Shown here piece after piece: positions 8,245 through 15,460 of a DNA stretch of 24,077 nucleotides; position 1 is the stretch's first letter, and each line of letters opens with the position of its first letter. A model generated the notes under the pieces. It ran no database searches and was not told where the DNA came from. It saw nothing but the letters and a program-made list of their open reading frames with translations. The stretch lies in assembly GCA_017400025.1 (NCBI GenBank), contig JAFQAF010000083.1:1-24077 (forward strand), in the 5' to 3' direction. Both the position numbers and the translations under genes were made by a program. The DNA comes from Oscillospiraceae bacterium (GTDB lineage Bacteria > Bacillota_A > Clostridia > Oscillospirales > Ruminococcaceae).

Positions 8245-8260
8245 GCACTTTTTTATGTAA
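8231..8260. repeat. 9-bp inverted repeat spanning the rplS -35 region
   Basis: TTACATAAA (8231-8239) and TTTATGTAA (8252-8260) are exact inverted copies separated by 12 bases that contain most of the -35 element. It could be a weak AT-rich transcription stop for the radical SAM operon upstream or a binding site for a dimeric regulator; the sequence alone does not decide. Confidence 0.5.
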
Positions 8261-8278
8261 TTTTTACAAAAATGTAAA

Positions 8279-8932
8279 TTACTGTAAAACCTCAAATTTT
8301 TCATTCAGAAGGTTCATGCGCAGAACATCAGCAGCGTTTGCATCTATGCCGAATTCACTCCGGAATACTTCAAGCAACAGTGCAGGATTGAGGTTATAAG
8401 TTGTACCTGCAGGATAAAGTGCGGTAAAAGTAAGGGTATTATCCCCTGATTCAGTTACTTTAAAGTCTTTTATCTCAGCTTTAAGGTCAACTTCAGTTGT
8501 TTTTTTCTTGCTCTGCTTGATAACAGTGATTTTGTCAGAATTCTCATAGAAATCTGCTGCAGCCTGAAGCTTGTCCATATCCCCGTGAAGAGTGATTTTG
8601 TACAAAGCATATTTTATTTCTGATGCATCGTAATCAGGTGCACCGGCAGCGGTAACGATTATTCCCTGTGGCAGAGTGCCTTCCATAGCTTTCATAATAT
8701 CAGCCTCACTCATTTCTTCATTGAGGCGGAAGTCAAAACTTTCACACAGGCTTTCGTGACCAAGAGACAGCGGCAAAGTGAAAGTCATATAAATATGAGG
8801 GTTGAAACCTTTGGAATACCATACCGGCAGACCGGATTTTTTCAGTGCACGCTGCATAACCTTCTGCAGGTCAAGATGTGAAAAGTAAATTGCAAGGCCT
8901 ACTTTCTGAAATTTAATTCTTATTGTATTCAA
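8279..8932 (-). CDS. TIGR03936/DUF2344 family protein, partner of a radical SAM protein
   Basis: A 217-residue protein starting TIRIKFQKVGLAIYFSHLDLQKVMQRALKKSGLPVWYSKGFNPH, the hallmark of DUF2344 (TIGR03936). The family is found beside, or fused to, TIGR03960 radical SAM proteins; its reaction is unknown. The start is TTG at 8932, supported by GGGAGGG seven bases upstream inside the preceding gene, which it overlaps by 20 bases. There is no membrane segment or signal peptide. It ends the M23-M50-radical SAM run. In many Clostridia this pair precedes RNase G and rplU, which are absent here. Confidence 0.92.
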   Translation of the reverse strand: MNTIRIKFQKVGLAIYFSHLDLQKVMQRALKKSGLPVWYSKGFNPHIYMTFTLPLSLGHESLCESFDFRLNEEMSEADIMKAMEGTLPQGIIVTAAGAPDYDASEIKYALYKITLHGDMDKLQAAADFYENSDKITVIKQSKKKTTEVDLKAEIKDFKVTESGDNTLTFTALYPAGTTYNLNPALLLEVFRSEFGIDANAADVLRMNLLNEKFEVLQ

Positions 8933-10763
8933 AACAAGCCCTCCCTAAAAGTTTGTTTGCACCGCAGGCATAGCACTGCTTGTTGCAAGGCTGTGATGTG
9001 ATAGCCTTAAGTGAACGTTCATAGTCCTCTATAAGGAATTTTTTGCTTACACCATAGTTGATATGGTCCCAAGGATTGATTTCATCATATGGGCGGAAAC
9101 GGTTTGCATAGAATTCCGGATTGACATTATTCCTGTTGAAAGCATCCATCCATACATCAAATTTAAAGCATTCGTACCAGCTGTCAAACATAGCGCCGCC
9201 ATTGTATGCATCTATAATAGCCTGTGAGAGTCTGCGGTCACCACGGGCCAGTACAGCCTCTATAATGCTTGTCTGTGGGTCATTGTAGCTTACTTTGATA
9301 CGTTTGTTTACTTTTGCACATTCCAGCAGATAAGCCTGTTTTTCCTTGATAAGCTGACTGTCATTCTGACCGAAGAACTGGAACGGTGTGAAAGGTTTAG
9401 GAATAAATGTAGCCACAGAAATTGAAACTTCCGGTTTTCCCTTAGGTCTGTTTGGCATAGACCAGAAAATATCTATAATTTTCTGTGCAGTATCAATAAT
9501 ACCTTTGATGTCTTCCATAGTTTCACCCGGAAGGCCCATCATAAAGTAAAGTTTTACATGTGTATATCCGCCGGCAAAAGCGATTTTTGCAGTCTTTTCA
9601 ATTTCTTCTTCAGTAACATTTTTATTGATAATGTCGCGCAGGCGCTGTGTACCTGCTTCAGGCGCAAATGTAAGGCCGGATTTACGGATTTTTGTAGTTT
9701 TTTCGATAAGGGATTCACTGAAATTGTCCACACGCAGAGAAGGCAGAGCAATATTCACCTTCTGTTCCTGTGTCCATGGTTCCATATCGTCCAGCAGTTT
9801 TTCCAGCTGGGAATGGTCACTGGTGGACAGAGAAGTAAGTGAAACTTCTTCATAGCCGGTGTTTTTACACAGTTCATATGCACCTTTGTTCAGCATATCA
9901 ACGTCACGTTCCCTGAACGGGCGGTATATAAAGCCGGCCTGGCAGAAACGGCAGCCACGGATACAGCCACGAAGCACTTCTACCATTGCACGGTTATGTA
10001 TGGCTGTAACCATAGGTACAACTGTATCTGTAGGGAACGGATGGGTTGCAAAATCTCTCACAACTGCTTTGTTGCAAGGAATTGGTGCATCATAAAGAGG
10101 TGTAACGCTTTTAATTGTACCGTCTTCTTTATAATCAATATCATAGAATGAAGGTACATATACACCTTCAACTTTTGAAAGTGCCTTCAGTGTTTCCAGT
10201 TTTGAAAGGCCTTTTTTCTTGCAGTCGGCATAAACATTGCATATTTCAATATTCATGTATTCCCCTTCGCCAAGGGCCATAATATCAAAGAAATCTGCAA
10301 CAGGTTCAGCATTGCAGGTACAAGGACCGCCTGCTATAATCAGAGGCCAGGTTTCATCTCTGTCCTTTGCCATAAACGGAATACCGGATAAGTCAAGAAC
10401 CTGCAGAATATTTGTATAGGACAGCTCATACTGCAGTGTAAAACCTATAATATCCACTTCTCTCAATGGTGTTTTGCTTTCCAGAGTATAGAGAGGGATA
10501 TTGTTTTCTTTCATTTTCCGGTGCATATCTGTCCAAGGTGCAAAGCAGCGTTCACACCATATATTGTCCTGCTTGTTCATAGCATCGTAAAGTATTTTCA
10601 TGCCAAGATGTGACATGCCTACTTCATATGTGTCTGGGAAACAGAATGCAAAATGTACATCTATATCTTCTTTATTTTTCATAATACAGCCTGGTTCGCC
10701 ACCGGTATATCTGGCCGGTTTCTGAACAGACAGTAAAATTGATTTCAGCTTGTTATCTATCAT
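8913..10763 (-). CDS. TIGR03960 family B12-binding-type radical SAM protein
   Basis: A 616-residue protein. The N-terminal part (about residues 30-200) resembles a B12-binding-like domain (FCFPDTYEVGMSHLGMKILY, IIAGGPCTCNAEPVADFFD). The radical SAM core follows, with the cluster motif LRGCIRGCRFCQAG (CxxxCxxC, cysteines near 263, 267 and 270), FAPEAGTQRLRDIINK and YFMMGLPGETMEDI. The C-terminus ends in CNKQCYACGANKLLGRAC, a further Cys cluster. The reaction is not known to me. I chose ATG at 10763 with TTGGAGG upstream; an in-frame TTG at 10775 is part of that binding site. Cobalamin binding is uncertain because the usual His-containing DxHxxG motif is not evident. Confidence 0.94.
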   Translation of the reverse strand: MIDNKLKSILLSVQKPARYTGGEPGCIMKNKEDIDVHFAFCFPDTYEVGMSHLGMKILYDAMNKQDNIWCERCFAPWTDMHRKMKENNIPLYTLESKTPLREVDIIGFTLQYELSYTNILQVLDLSGIPFMAKDRDETWPLIIAGGPCTCNAEPVADFFDIMALGEGEYMNIEICNVYADCKKKGLSKLETLKALSKVEGVYVPSFYDIDYKEDGTIKSVTPLYDAPIPCNKAVVRDFATHPFPTDTVVPMVTAIHNRAMVEVLRGCIRGCRFCQAGFIYRPFRERDVDMLNKGAYELCKNTGYEEVSLTSLSTSDHSQLEKLLDDMEPWTQEQKVNIALPSLRVDNFSESLIEKTTKIRKSGLTFAPEAGTQRLRDIINKNVTEEEIEKTAKIAFAGGYTHVKLYFMMGLPGETMEDIKGIIDTAQKIIDIFWSMPNRPKGKPEVSISVATFIPKPFTPFQFFGQNDSQLIKEKQAYLLECAKVNKRIKVSYNDPQTSIIEAVLARGDRRLSQAIIDAYNGGAMFDSWYECFKFDVWMDAFNRNNVNPEFYANRFRPYDEINPWDHINYGVSKKFLIEDYERSLKAITSQPCNKQCYACGANKLLGRACFEYNKN

Positions 10764-10815
10764 CAGAGCCTCCAAGTTTTTAATATAAATAATATATCAT
10801 ATACCGCATACTTTT

Positions 10816-11352
10816 TCAAACATCATTTAAAATATTAAAGGTAAAATACATTATAAAAAGCATAAGGCTGGCAATATTATCTGTAAAGCTAAACGCCATT
10901 ACAGCTATAAATAAAACTGAAAACATACTTATAATCCTGTAATTTTTCCTGTAAAATGCAGATTCAGCATATAAAATCTGCCCGCCGTCAAGAAAAAACA
11001 CCGGAAGTATATTAAAAACGAATAAAACTGAATTGACAATTGAGAAAATATATAAATGAATATGAAAAGAAAACAGATTTATAATCCGGGAGATAATCGC
11101 TGCTGTAAGGTTTGCCAGCGGCCCCGAAAAAAGAATAAGTGAATACTTTTTATTTAATGAAACATTGTTTTTCATCCTGAATCCGAATACAGATATTTTT
11201 ATTTCAGGCATTGTTCCTGTGGCAAACCTGTATGCAGCTATATGTCCGCATTCATGCAGAACACTTGCAGCAATGCAGTATTTAAAAATATTAAGCCTGT
11301 CAAAAGACAGGCCAGTAAAAACCAATATTAAAAATACAAATATAGATTTCAT
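10816..11352 (-). CDS. M50 family intramembrane metalloprotease, SpoIVFB-like
   Basis: A 178-residue membrane protein with the site-2 protease zinc motif HECGH (about residues 34-38, inside a helix), the SGPLAN block and the third ligand motif FFLDGGQ (about residues 118-124). It is short and ends after the membrane core, without the CBS domain of Bacillus SpoIVFB. SpoIVFB cleaves pro-sigma-K in the mother cell. The upstream M23 gene matches the spoIVFA position and overlaps by ATGA, so the two are translated together. The sporulation role is inferred; other small M50B proteases look alike. Confidence 0.9.
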   Translation of the reverse strand: MKSIFVFLILVFTGLSFDRLNIFKYCIAASVLHECGHIAAYRFATGTMPEIKISVFGFRMKNNVSLNKKYSLILFSGPLANLTAAIISRIINLFSFHIHLYIFSIVNSVLFVFNILPVFFLDGGQILYAESAFYRKNYRIISMFSVLFIAVMAFSFTDNIASLMLFIMYFTFNILNDV

Positions 11353-12122
11353 AATTCAATAGCGTATATAGGATTGTATCTCACGCCGTCTGACAAAAAT
11401 TCAAAATGTACGTGGGGTCCTGTTGCCATACCGGTTTCCCCCATTGTTGCTATCACCTGCCCGGCTACCACAGTATCGTTTACTTTTACCAAAAGAAACT
11501 GATTGTGGGCATAAAGTGTTTCGATTTTATTATCGGATTCTATTCGTATGTAATTACCGGCAACAGCTGAATAACCGGCTGCTTTTACTGTTCCACTGAA
11601 AGCTGCTTTTATAAAAGTGCCTTTTGGAGCTGCAATATCTAGACCTGTATGAAATTCCTTTTCTTTTGGGTTAAAAGGGTTCTTCCTTACTCCATATGGT
11701 GATGAAATATAACCGGCTGCAGGTGCTGTACCTTTCTTTTCCATATAATATTTTTCTGTACTGGCATTTGCAGGGATAATATCGGCTTTCCCTTTGCTAT
11801 TGAATACTGCTGCCAGCTGATTAAATCTTTCTCTGATTTCTTTTTCTGTGCTCTCTATAAAGAATTCATATGAAAACGTGCTTTCTTTGTAATTTTCAGT
11901 TTCAAAAAACTGCTGATAATTTTCTTTTGCATAAGAAAATAATTCCCTGCTTTCATTTTTCAGCATAAAGGAAACCAGAATTATTACAGCAGAGAAAAAT
12001 ACCTGAACCAGCATATAGCTGTTGCTGTCGCCTTTTTTCGCTTTTTTCAGGATTTTTCTATAATCAGATATAACACTTTTGTTATTTCCTTCAGGATTTT
12101 CTAACTGCCAGATTTTTACCAC
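11349..12122 (-). CDS. M23-domain membrane protein, SpoIVFA-like
   Basis: About 257 residues: a basic cytoplasmic segment, one membrane helix (VQVFFSAVIILVSFML, about residues 38-53), an extracytoplasmic stretch and a C-terminal LytM/M23 domain. The zinc-site residues appear intact: HTGLD, LYAHN and GPHVHFE. SpoIVFA holds and inhibits SpoIVFB, and this gene precedes an M50 gene with an ATGA overlap. The start is problematic. GTG at 12122 is given, but the GGAGG (12122-12126) abuts it; an ATC at 12113 lies eight bases after GGAGG. The longer frame reaching into nfnB has no support. A terminator lies just upstream and no promoter is visible. Confidence 0.88.
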   Translation of the reverse strand: MVKIWQLENPEGNNKSVISDYRKILKKAKKGDSNSYMLVQVFFSAVIILVSFMLKNESRELFSYAKENYQQFFETENYKESTFSYEFFIESTEKEIRERFNQLAAVFNSKGKADIIPANASTEKYYMEKKGTAPAAGYISSPYGVRKNPFNPKEKEFHTGLDIAAPKGTFIKAAFSGTVKAAGYSAVAGNYIRIESDNKIETLYAHNQFLLVKVNDTVVAGQVIATMGETGMATGPHVHFEFLSDGVRYNPIYAIEL

Positions 12123-12131
12123 CTCCGTAGT

Positions 12132-12173
12132 AAAAATATATATATAAATTCCCGGGATTATTCGTCCCGGGAA
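12132..12173 (-). terminator. Hairpin terminator after nfnB
   Basis: TTCCCGGG and CCCGGGAA (12149-12156 and 12166-12173) form a perfect eight-pair GC-rich stem with a nine-base loop, four bases after the stop codon. The following tract on the minus strand is TTTATATATATATTTTTA, imperfect as a U-run, so some readthrough into the M23 gene is likely. Confidence 0.72.
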
Positions 12174-12177
12174 AAAT

Positions 12178-13560
12178 TTATTTACTGAGATACTCAAGAA
12201 TGGATTTTGCAGCTTTCTGGCCTGCACCCATGGCCTCTATTACTGTAGCTGAACCGGTAACAGCATCACCGCCGGCCCAGATATTGTGAACTGATGTTCT
12301 CATATTTTCATCAACTGCAAAGCCACCGTGCTTTGTTACTTCAATATCTTTTATTGATGATTTGAGCAGTGGATTAGGGCTTGTACCTATAGCCATAATA
12401 ACGCCATCTGCTTCCATAAGGAATTCACTGCCATCCACGGTTCGCACGCCACGTCTGCCGGATGCATCCGGTTCAGTAAGTTCCATTTTCACACACTGAA
12501 CCTGTTTTACAAAGCCTTTTTCATCGCCGATTATTTTTACCGGATTATTCAGTGTAAGGAAATGTATGCCTTCTTCCTGTGCATGATGAATTTCCTCTTT
12601 TCTTGCCGGCATCTGTTCAATGCCCCTGCGGTAAACAATACTTACATCACTGCCCATTCTTTTTGCCACACGTGCAGCATCCATTGCAACGTTGCCGCCG
12701 CCTACAACAACTACTTTTTCAAGCTGTGGTGATGGAGTATCTTTCTCATCTTTGTAACATTCCATAAGATTTGCACGTGTAAGGAATTCATTGGCAGAAA
12801 ATACACCTGCCAGGCCTTCGCCTTCTATTCCCATAAAAGATGGCAAGCCCGCACCGCTTCCGATGAAAAATGCAGAAAATCCCATATCTTCCAGCTGCGG
12901 TATTGTTACTGTGCGGCCCACGATAACGTCTGTATGAATTTTTACACCAAGTTTCAGCAGATTGTCAGCTTCATACTTAACGATAGATTTTGGCAGACGG
13001 AATTCCGGTATACCGTAGCTGAGTACACCACCGGCTTTGTTGAGGGATTCAAAAATCTCTACTTCAGCTCCTGCTTCTGCAAGTACACCTGCACATGTAA
13101 GTCCTGCAGGGCCTGCACCTATCACAGCCACTTTTTTTCCTATTTTTTTATCAGCCGGCTTTTCGGTTTCTATGCCGTTTTCTCTCGCCCAGTCTGCACA
13201 GAATCTTTCAAGACGACCTATGCCTACGCTTTCACCTTTGATACCTCTTACACACAGTTTTTCACACTGATTTTCCTGCGGGCATACACGGCCACAAATT
13301 GCAGGCAGGAAATTCTTTTCCTTGATTTTTCTGTATGCAGCTTCGATATCACCGTCTTTGATGTATGCAATAAAATCCGGAATATCCACATTTACAGGAC
13401 AGCCATTCATACAAGGTTTTGTTTTGCAGTTGATGCAGCGGTTTGCTTCGTTTATTGCATCCTCCATTGTATAACCAAGACTTACTTCAGAAAAGTTTTT
13501 ATTTCTTACGCTGGGCTCCTGATGCGGCATTGGAGTTTTGTATTCCTGTTTATTATACAT
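12178..13560 (-). CDS. nfnB: GltA-type flavoprotein, likely NfnB large subunit
   Basis: A 460-residue protein usually annotated as NADPH-dependent glutamate synthase small chain (gltA). The N-terminal domain has two [4Fe-4S] ligand sets: Cys 42, 45, 50, 54 and Cys 89, 93, 99, 103. An FAD-binding fold (VAVIGAGPAGLTCAG, about residue 133 on) and an NADPH fold (VVVVGGGNVAMDAARVAKRMG, about 283 on) follow, then GGDAVTGSATVIEAMGAGQKAA. Because nfnA lies one base upstream and no glutamate synthase large subunit is near, the pair fits NfnAB, which couples NADH and reduced ferredoxin oxidation to NADP+ reduction. ATG at 13560 has TTTGGAGG eight bases upstream. Confidence 0.93.
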   Translation of the reverse strand: MYNKQEYKTPMPHQEPSVRNKNFSEVSLGYTMEDAINEANRCINCKTKPCMNGCPVNVDIPDFIAYIKDGDIEAAYRKIKEKNFLPAICGRVCPQENQCEKLCVRGIKGESVGIGRLERFCADWARENGIETEKPADKKIGKKVAVIGAGPAGLTCAGVLAEAGAEVEIFESLNKAGGVLSYGIPEFRLPKSIVKYEADNLLKLGVKIHTDVIVGRTVTIPQLEDMGFSAFFIGSGAGLPSFMGIEGEGLAGVFSANEFLTRANLMECYKDEKDTPSPQLEKVVVVGGGNVAMDAARVAKRMGSDVSIVYRRGIEQMPARKEEIHHAQEEGIHFLTLNNPVKIIGDEKGFVKQVQCVKMELTEPDASGRRGVRTVDGSEFLMEADGVIMAIGTSPNPLLKSSIKDIEVTKHGGFAVDENMRTSVHNIWAGGDAVTGSATVIEAMGAGQKAAKSILEYLSK

Positions 13561-13561
13561 T

Positions 13562-14398
13562 TTATTTACCTCCAAACAATCTGCAGGCATGCTCTTTTGC
13601 CTTTTCTTCCTGCTTTTTATACATACTGTTTCTTATCATAAGCTCATTGAAATCAACTTTATGTCCGTCAAAATCCGGGCCGTCAACACAGGCAAACTTT
13701 ACTTTTCCATCAACTGTCACCCTGCAGCCGCCACACATTCCGGTGCCGTCTATCATAATGGGGTTCAGGCTAACAATTGTTTTAATGCCATATTCCTTTG
13801 TGATATCGGCCACAGCCTTCATCATCGGTACAGGACCTATGGCAATAACACAGTCGTACTTTTTGCCATTTTCAATATTGTCCCTGAGCACGTTTGTAAC
13901 AAAACCTTTTACACCATAGCTGCCGTCATCAGTACAAATAATACATTTATCAGAGGCAGATTTCATTTCTTCTTCAAGAATAACGATATCCTTTGAGCGG
14001 AAACCTGCAATAAGCTCAACTTCTGCACCGTGATTTTTCAGCCATTTAGCCTGAGGAAGTGCAATAGCACAGCCTACACCACCGCCTATAACACAGGCAT
14101 TTGTGATATTTTCCAGTTCTGTGGCCGCACCGAGAGGACCTGCAAAATGCGCAAGTTCTTCGCCTTCATTTTTAGTGCTTAATTTTATTGTAGAGGCACC
14201 TATAGCCTGGAAAACCACAGTTACACTGCCTTCTTCCCTGTCAAAGTCAGATATTGTAAGTGGTATTCTTTCACTGTTTTCGTCAGTCATAATCATCACA
14301 AACTGCCCCGGTTTTATATTCTGTGAAACCAGAGGAGCGTGGACTGTTATAGAAAATGTAGATTCGTTCAATTGTTTTTTTCTTATAATTTTAAACAC
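13562..14398 (-). CDS. nfnA: Sulfide/dihydroorotate dehydrogenase-like FAD/NAD-binding subunit, likely NfnA
   Basis: A 278-residue ferredoxin-NADP reductase-like protein: FAD-binding RIPLTIS (near residue 60), NAD-binding CVIGGGVGCAIALPQAKWL (about 108-126) and a C-terminal [2Fe-2S] site MIDGTGMCGGCRVT followed by FACVDGPDFDGHKVDF. That last block is typical of the SudB/NfnA family. Length equals known NfnA proteins. The start is GTG at 14398 with AAAGGAGA seven bases upstream. It has its own promoter and is followed directly by nfnB; together they should balance NADH, ferredoxin and NADPH pools in an anaerobe. A stand-alone sulfide dehydrogenase annotation is the alternative. Confidence 0.93.
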   Translation of the reverse strand: MFKIIRKKQLNESTFSITVHAPLVSQNIKPGQFVMIMTDENSERIPLTISDFDREEGSVTVVFQAIGASTIKLSTKNEGEELAHFAGPLGAATELENITNACVIGGGVGCAIALPQAKWLKNHGAEVELIAGFRSKDIVILEEEMKSASDKCIICTDDGSYGVKGFVTNVLRDNIENGKKYDCVIAIGPVPMMKAVADITKEYGIKTIVSLNPIMIDGTGMCGGCRVTVDGKVKFACVDGPDFDGHKVDFNELMIRNSMYKKQEEKAKEHACRLFGGK

Positions 14399-14470
14399 AG
14401 GATTTCTCCTTTATATTTTTTTATAATTCTAACACCGGTATAAAAATCTTTCAGTGACTTACATACAAAC

Positions 14471-14499
14471 ATTATACAATAAAAAAACAGCAGATACAA
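14471..14499 (-). promoter_or_regulatory. Promoter of nfnAB, overlapping the transketolase terminator
   Basis: Minus strand: TTGTAT (14494-14499), 17-base spacer, consensus TATAAT (14471-14476). The -35 lies in the 3' arm of the upstream terminator hairpin and the spacer covers its U-tract. A leader of about 65 bases precedes the nfnA start. Confidence 0.62.
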
Positions 14500-14513
14500 A
14501 CTGTATCTGCTGT
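14480..14513 (-). terminator. Intrinsic terminator of the lspA-rluD-transketolase operon
   Basis: Minus strand: ACAGCAGATACA (14502-14513), three-base loop, TGTATCTGCTGT (14487-14498), then seven T (14481-14487, the first overlapping the stem). A perfect 12-pair stem 13 bases after the second transketolase gene. Confidence 0.95.
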
Positions 14514-14526
14514 AATTCTAAAATAA

Positions 14527-15459
14527 TCAGATGTTTTCAAGAACTTTTGCAACGATTGTTTCTTTGTTGAGGTTAAATACTTCAAGCAGTTCAGCAGCCG
14601 GGCCGGATTTGCCGAATGTATCCATAACAGCAACAGGAACAACTTTACATGGTGCTTCCAGGCTTGTTACTTCTGTAACTGCGCTGTAAAGACCGCCGAT
14701 AACACTGTGTTCTTCACATGTTACAATAAAGTCTGTTTCTTTTGCAGCTTTGATTATGATTTCTTTATCGATTGGTTTGATTGTGTGGATGTTGATTACT
14801 CTTGTGCTGATGTCTTTTTCTTCCAGTTCTTTTGCTGCATCAAGTGCTCTTGCAACCATAAGGCCTGTAGCAATCAGAGTAACTTTGTTACCTTCTTTAA
14901 GTGTAACACCTTTACCGATTTCAAATTTGTAGTCTTCTTTGTTAACTACAGGAACAGCCAGACGGCCAAAACGCAGATATACAGGACCTACATATTCAGC
15001 AGCTGCAAATACAGCCTGTTTAGCTTCGATATCGTCACATGGATTGATAACAACCATACCTGGAATGCTTCTCATCAGAGCGATATCTTCATTACACTGG
15101 TGTGTGGCACCGTCTTCACCTACAGAAATACCGGCATGTGTTGCACCGATTTTAACGTTGAGATGAGGATAACCAACGCTGTTTCTTACCTGTTCAAAAG
15201 CTCTGCCTGCAACAAACATAGCAAAAGAAGAAACAAATGGGATTTTGCCTGTAGTAGCAATACCTGCTGCAATACCAACCATATTGGATTCAGCAATACC
15301 GCAGTCAAAGTGTCTATCCGGGAATGCTTTTTTAAATACACCTGTTTTTGTAGCACCTGCAAGGTCTGCATCGAATACTACAACATCAGGGTTTACCTTA
15401 CCAAGTTCGGCCAAAGCGTTGCCATAACTTTCTCTTGTTGCGATTTTTACGTCTGACAT
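14527..15459 (-). CDS. Transketolase, C-terminal subunit
   Basis: A 310-residue protein containing the pyrimidine-binding and C-terminal domains of transketolase: FDADLAGATKTGVF, FDCGIAESNMVGIAAG with the catalytic Glu, GATHQCNEDIALMRSIPG, and the C-terminal fold with CEEHSVIGGLYSAV. It pairs with the N-terminal subunit encoded just upstream to make an active enzyme of the non-oxidative pentose phosphate pathway. Split transketolases are common in Clostridia and archaea. ATG at 15459 lies one base after the upstream stop, with GGAGG nine bases before it. 1-deoxyxylulose-5-phosphate synthase has a similar domain but the sequence fits transketolase better. Confidence 0.96.
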   Translation of the reverse strand: MSDVKIATRESYGNALAELGKVNPDVVVFDADLAGATKTGVFKKAFPDRHFDCGIAESNMVGIAAGIATTGKIPFVSSFAMFVAGRAFEQVRNSVGYPHLNVKIGATHAGISVGEDGATHQCNEDIALMRSIPGMVVINPCDDIEAKQAVFAAAEYVGPVYLRFGRLAVPVVNKEDYKFEIGKGVTLKEGNKVTLIATGLMVARALDAAKELEEKDISTRVINIHTIKPIDKEIIIKAAKETDFIVTCEEHSVIGGLYSAVTEVTSLEAPCKVVPVAVMDTFGKSGPAAELLEVFNLNKETIVAKVLENI

Positions 15460-15460
15460 A

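Noticed and set aside
8263..8278. TTTACA/TGTAAA hairpin just after the TIGR03936 gene
   Set aside because: Only six AT-rich pairs and an A-rich rather than T-rich continuation on the minus strand; too weak to call a terminator.
12123..12227. Longer N-terminus of the M23 protein reaching into nfnB
   Set aside because: It would translate the nfnB terminator and overlap nfnB by 50 bases; no binding site supports the far GTG.
14707..15456. A 249-codon open frame on the plus strand inside the second transketolase gene
   Set aside because: Antisense to a clear transketolase subunit; its Cys/Phe/Tyr-rich composition is typical of a complementary frame.
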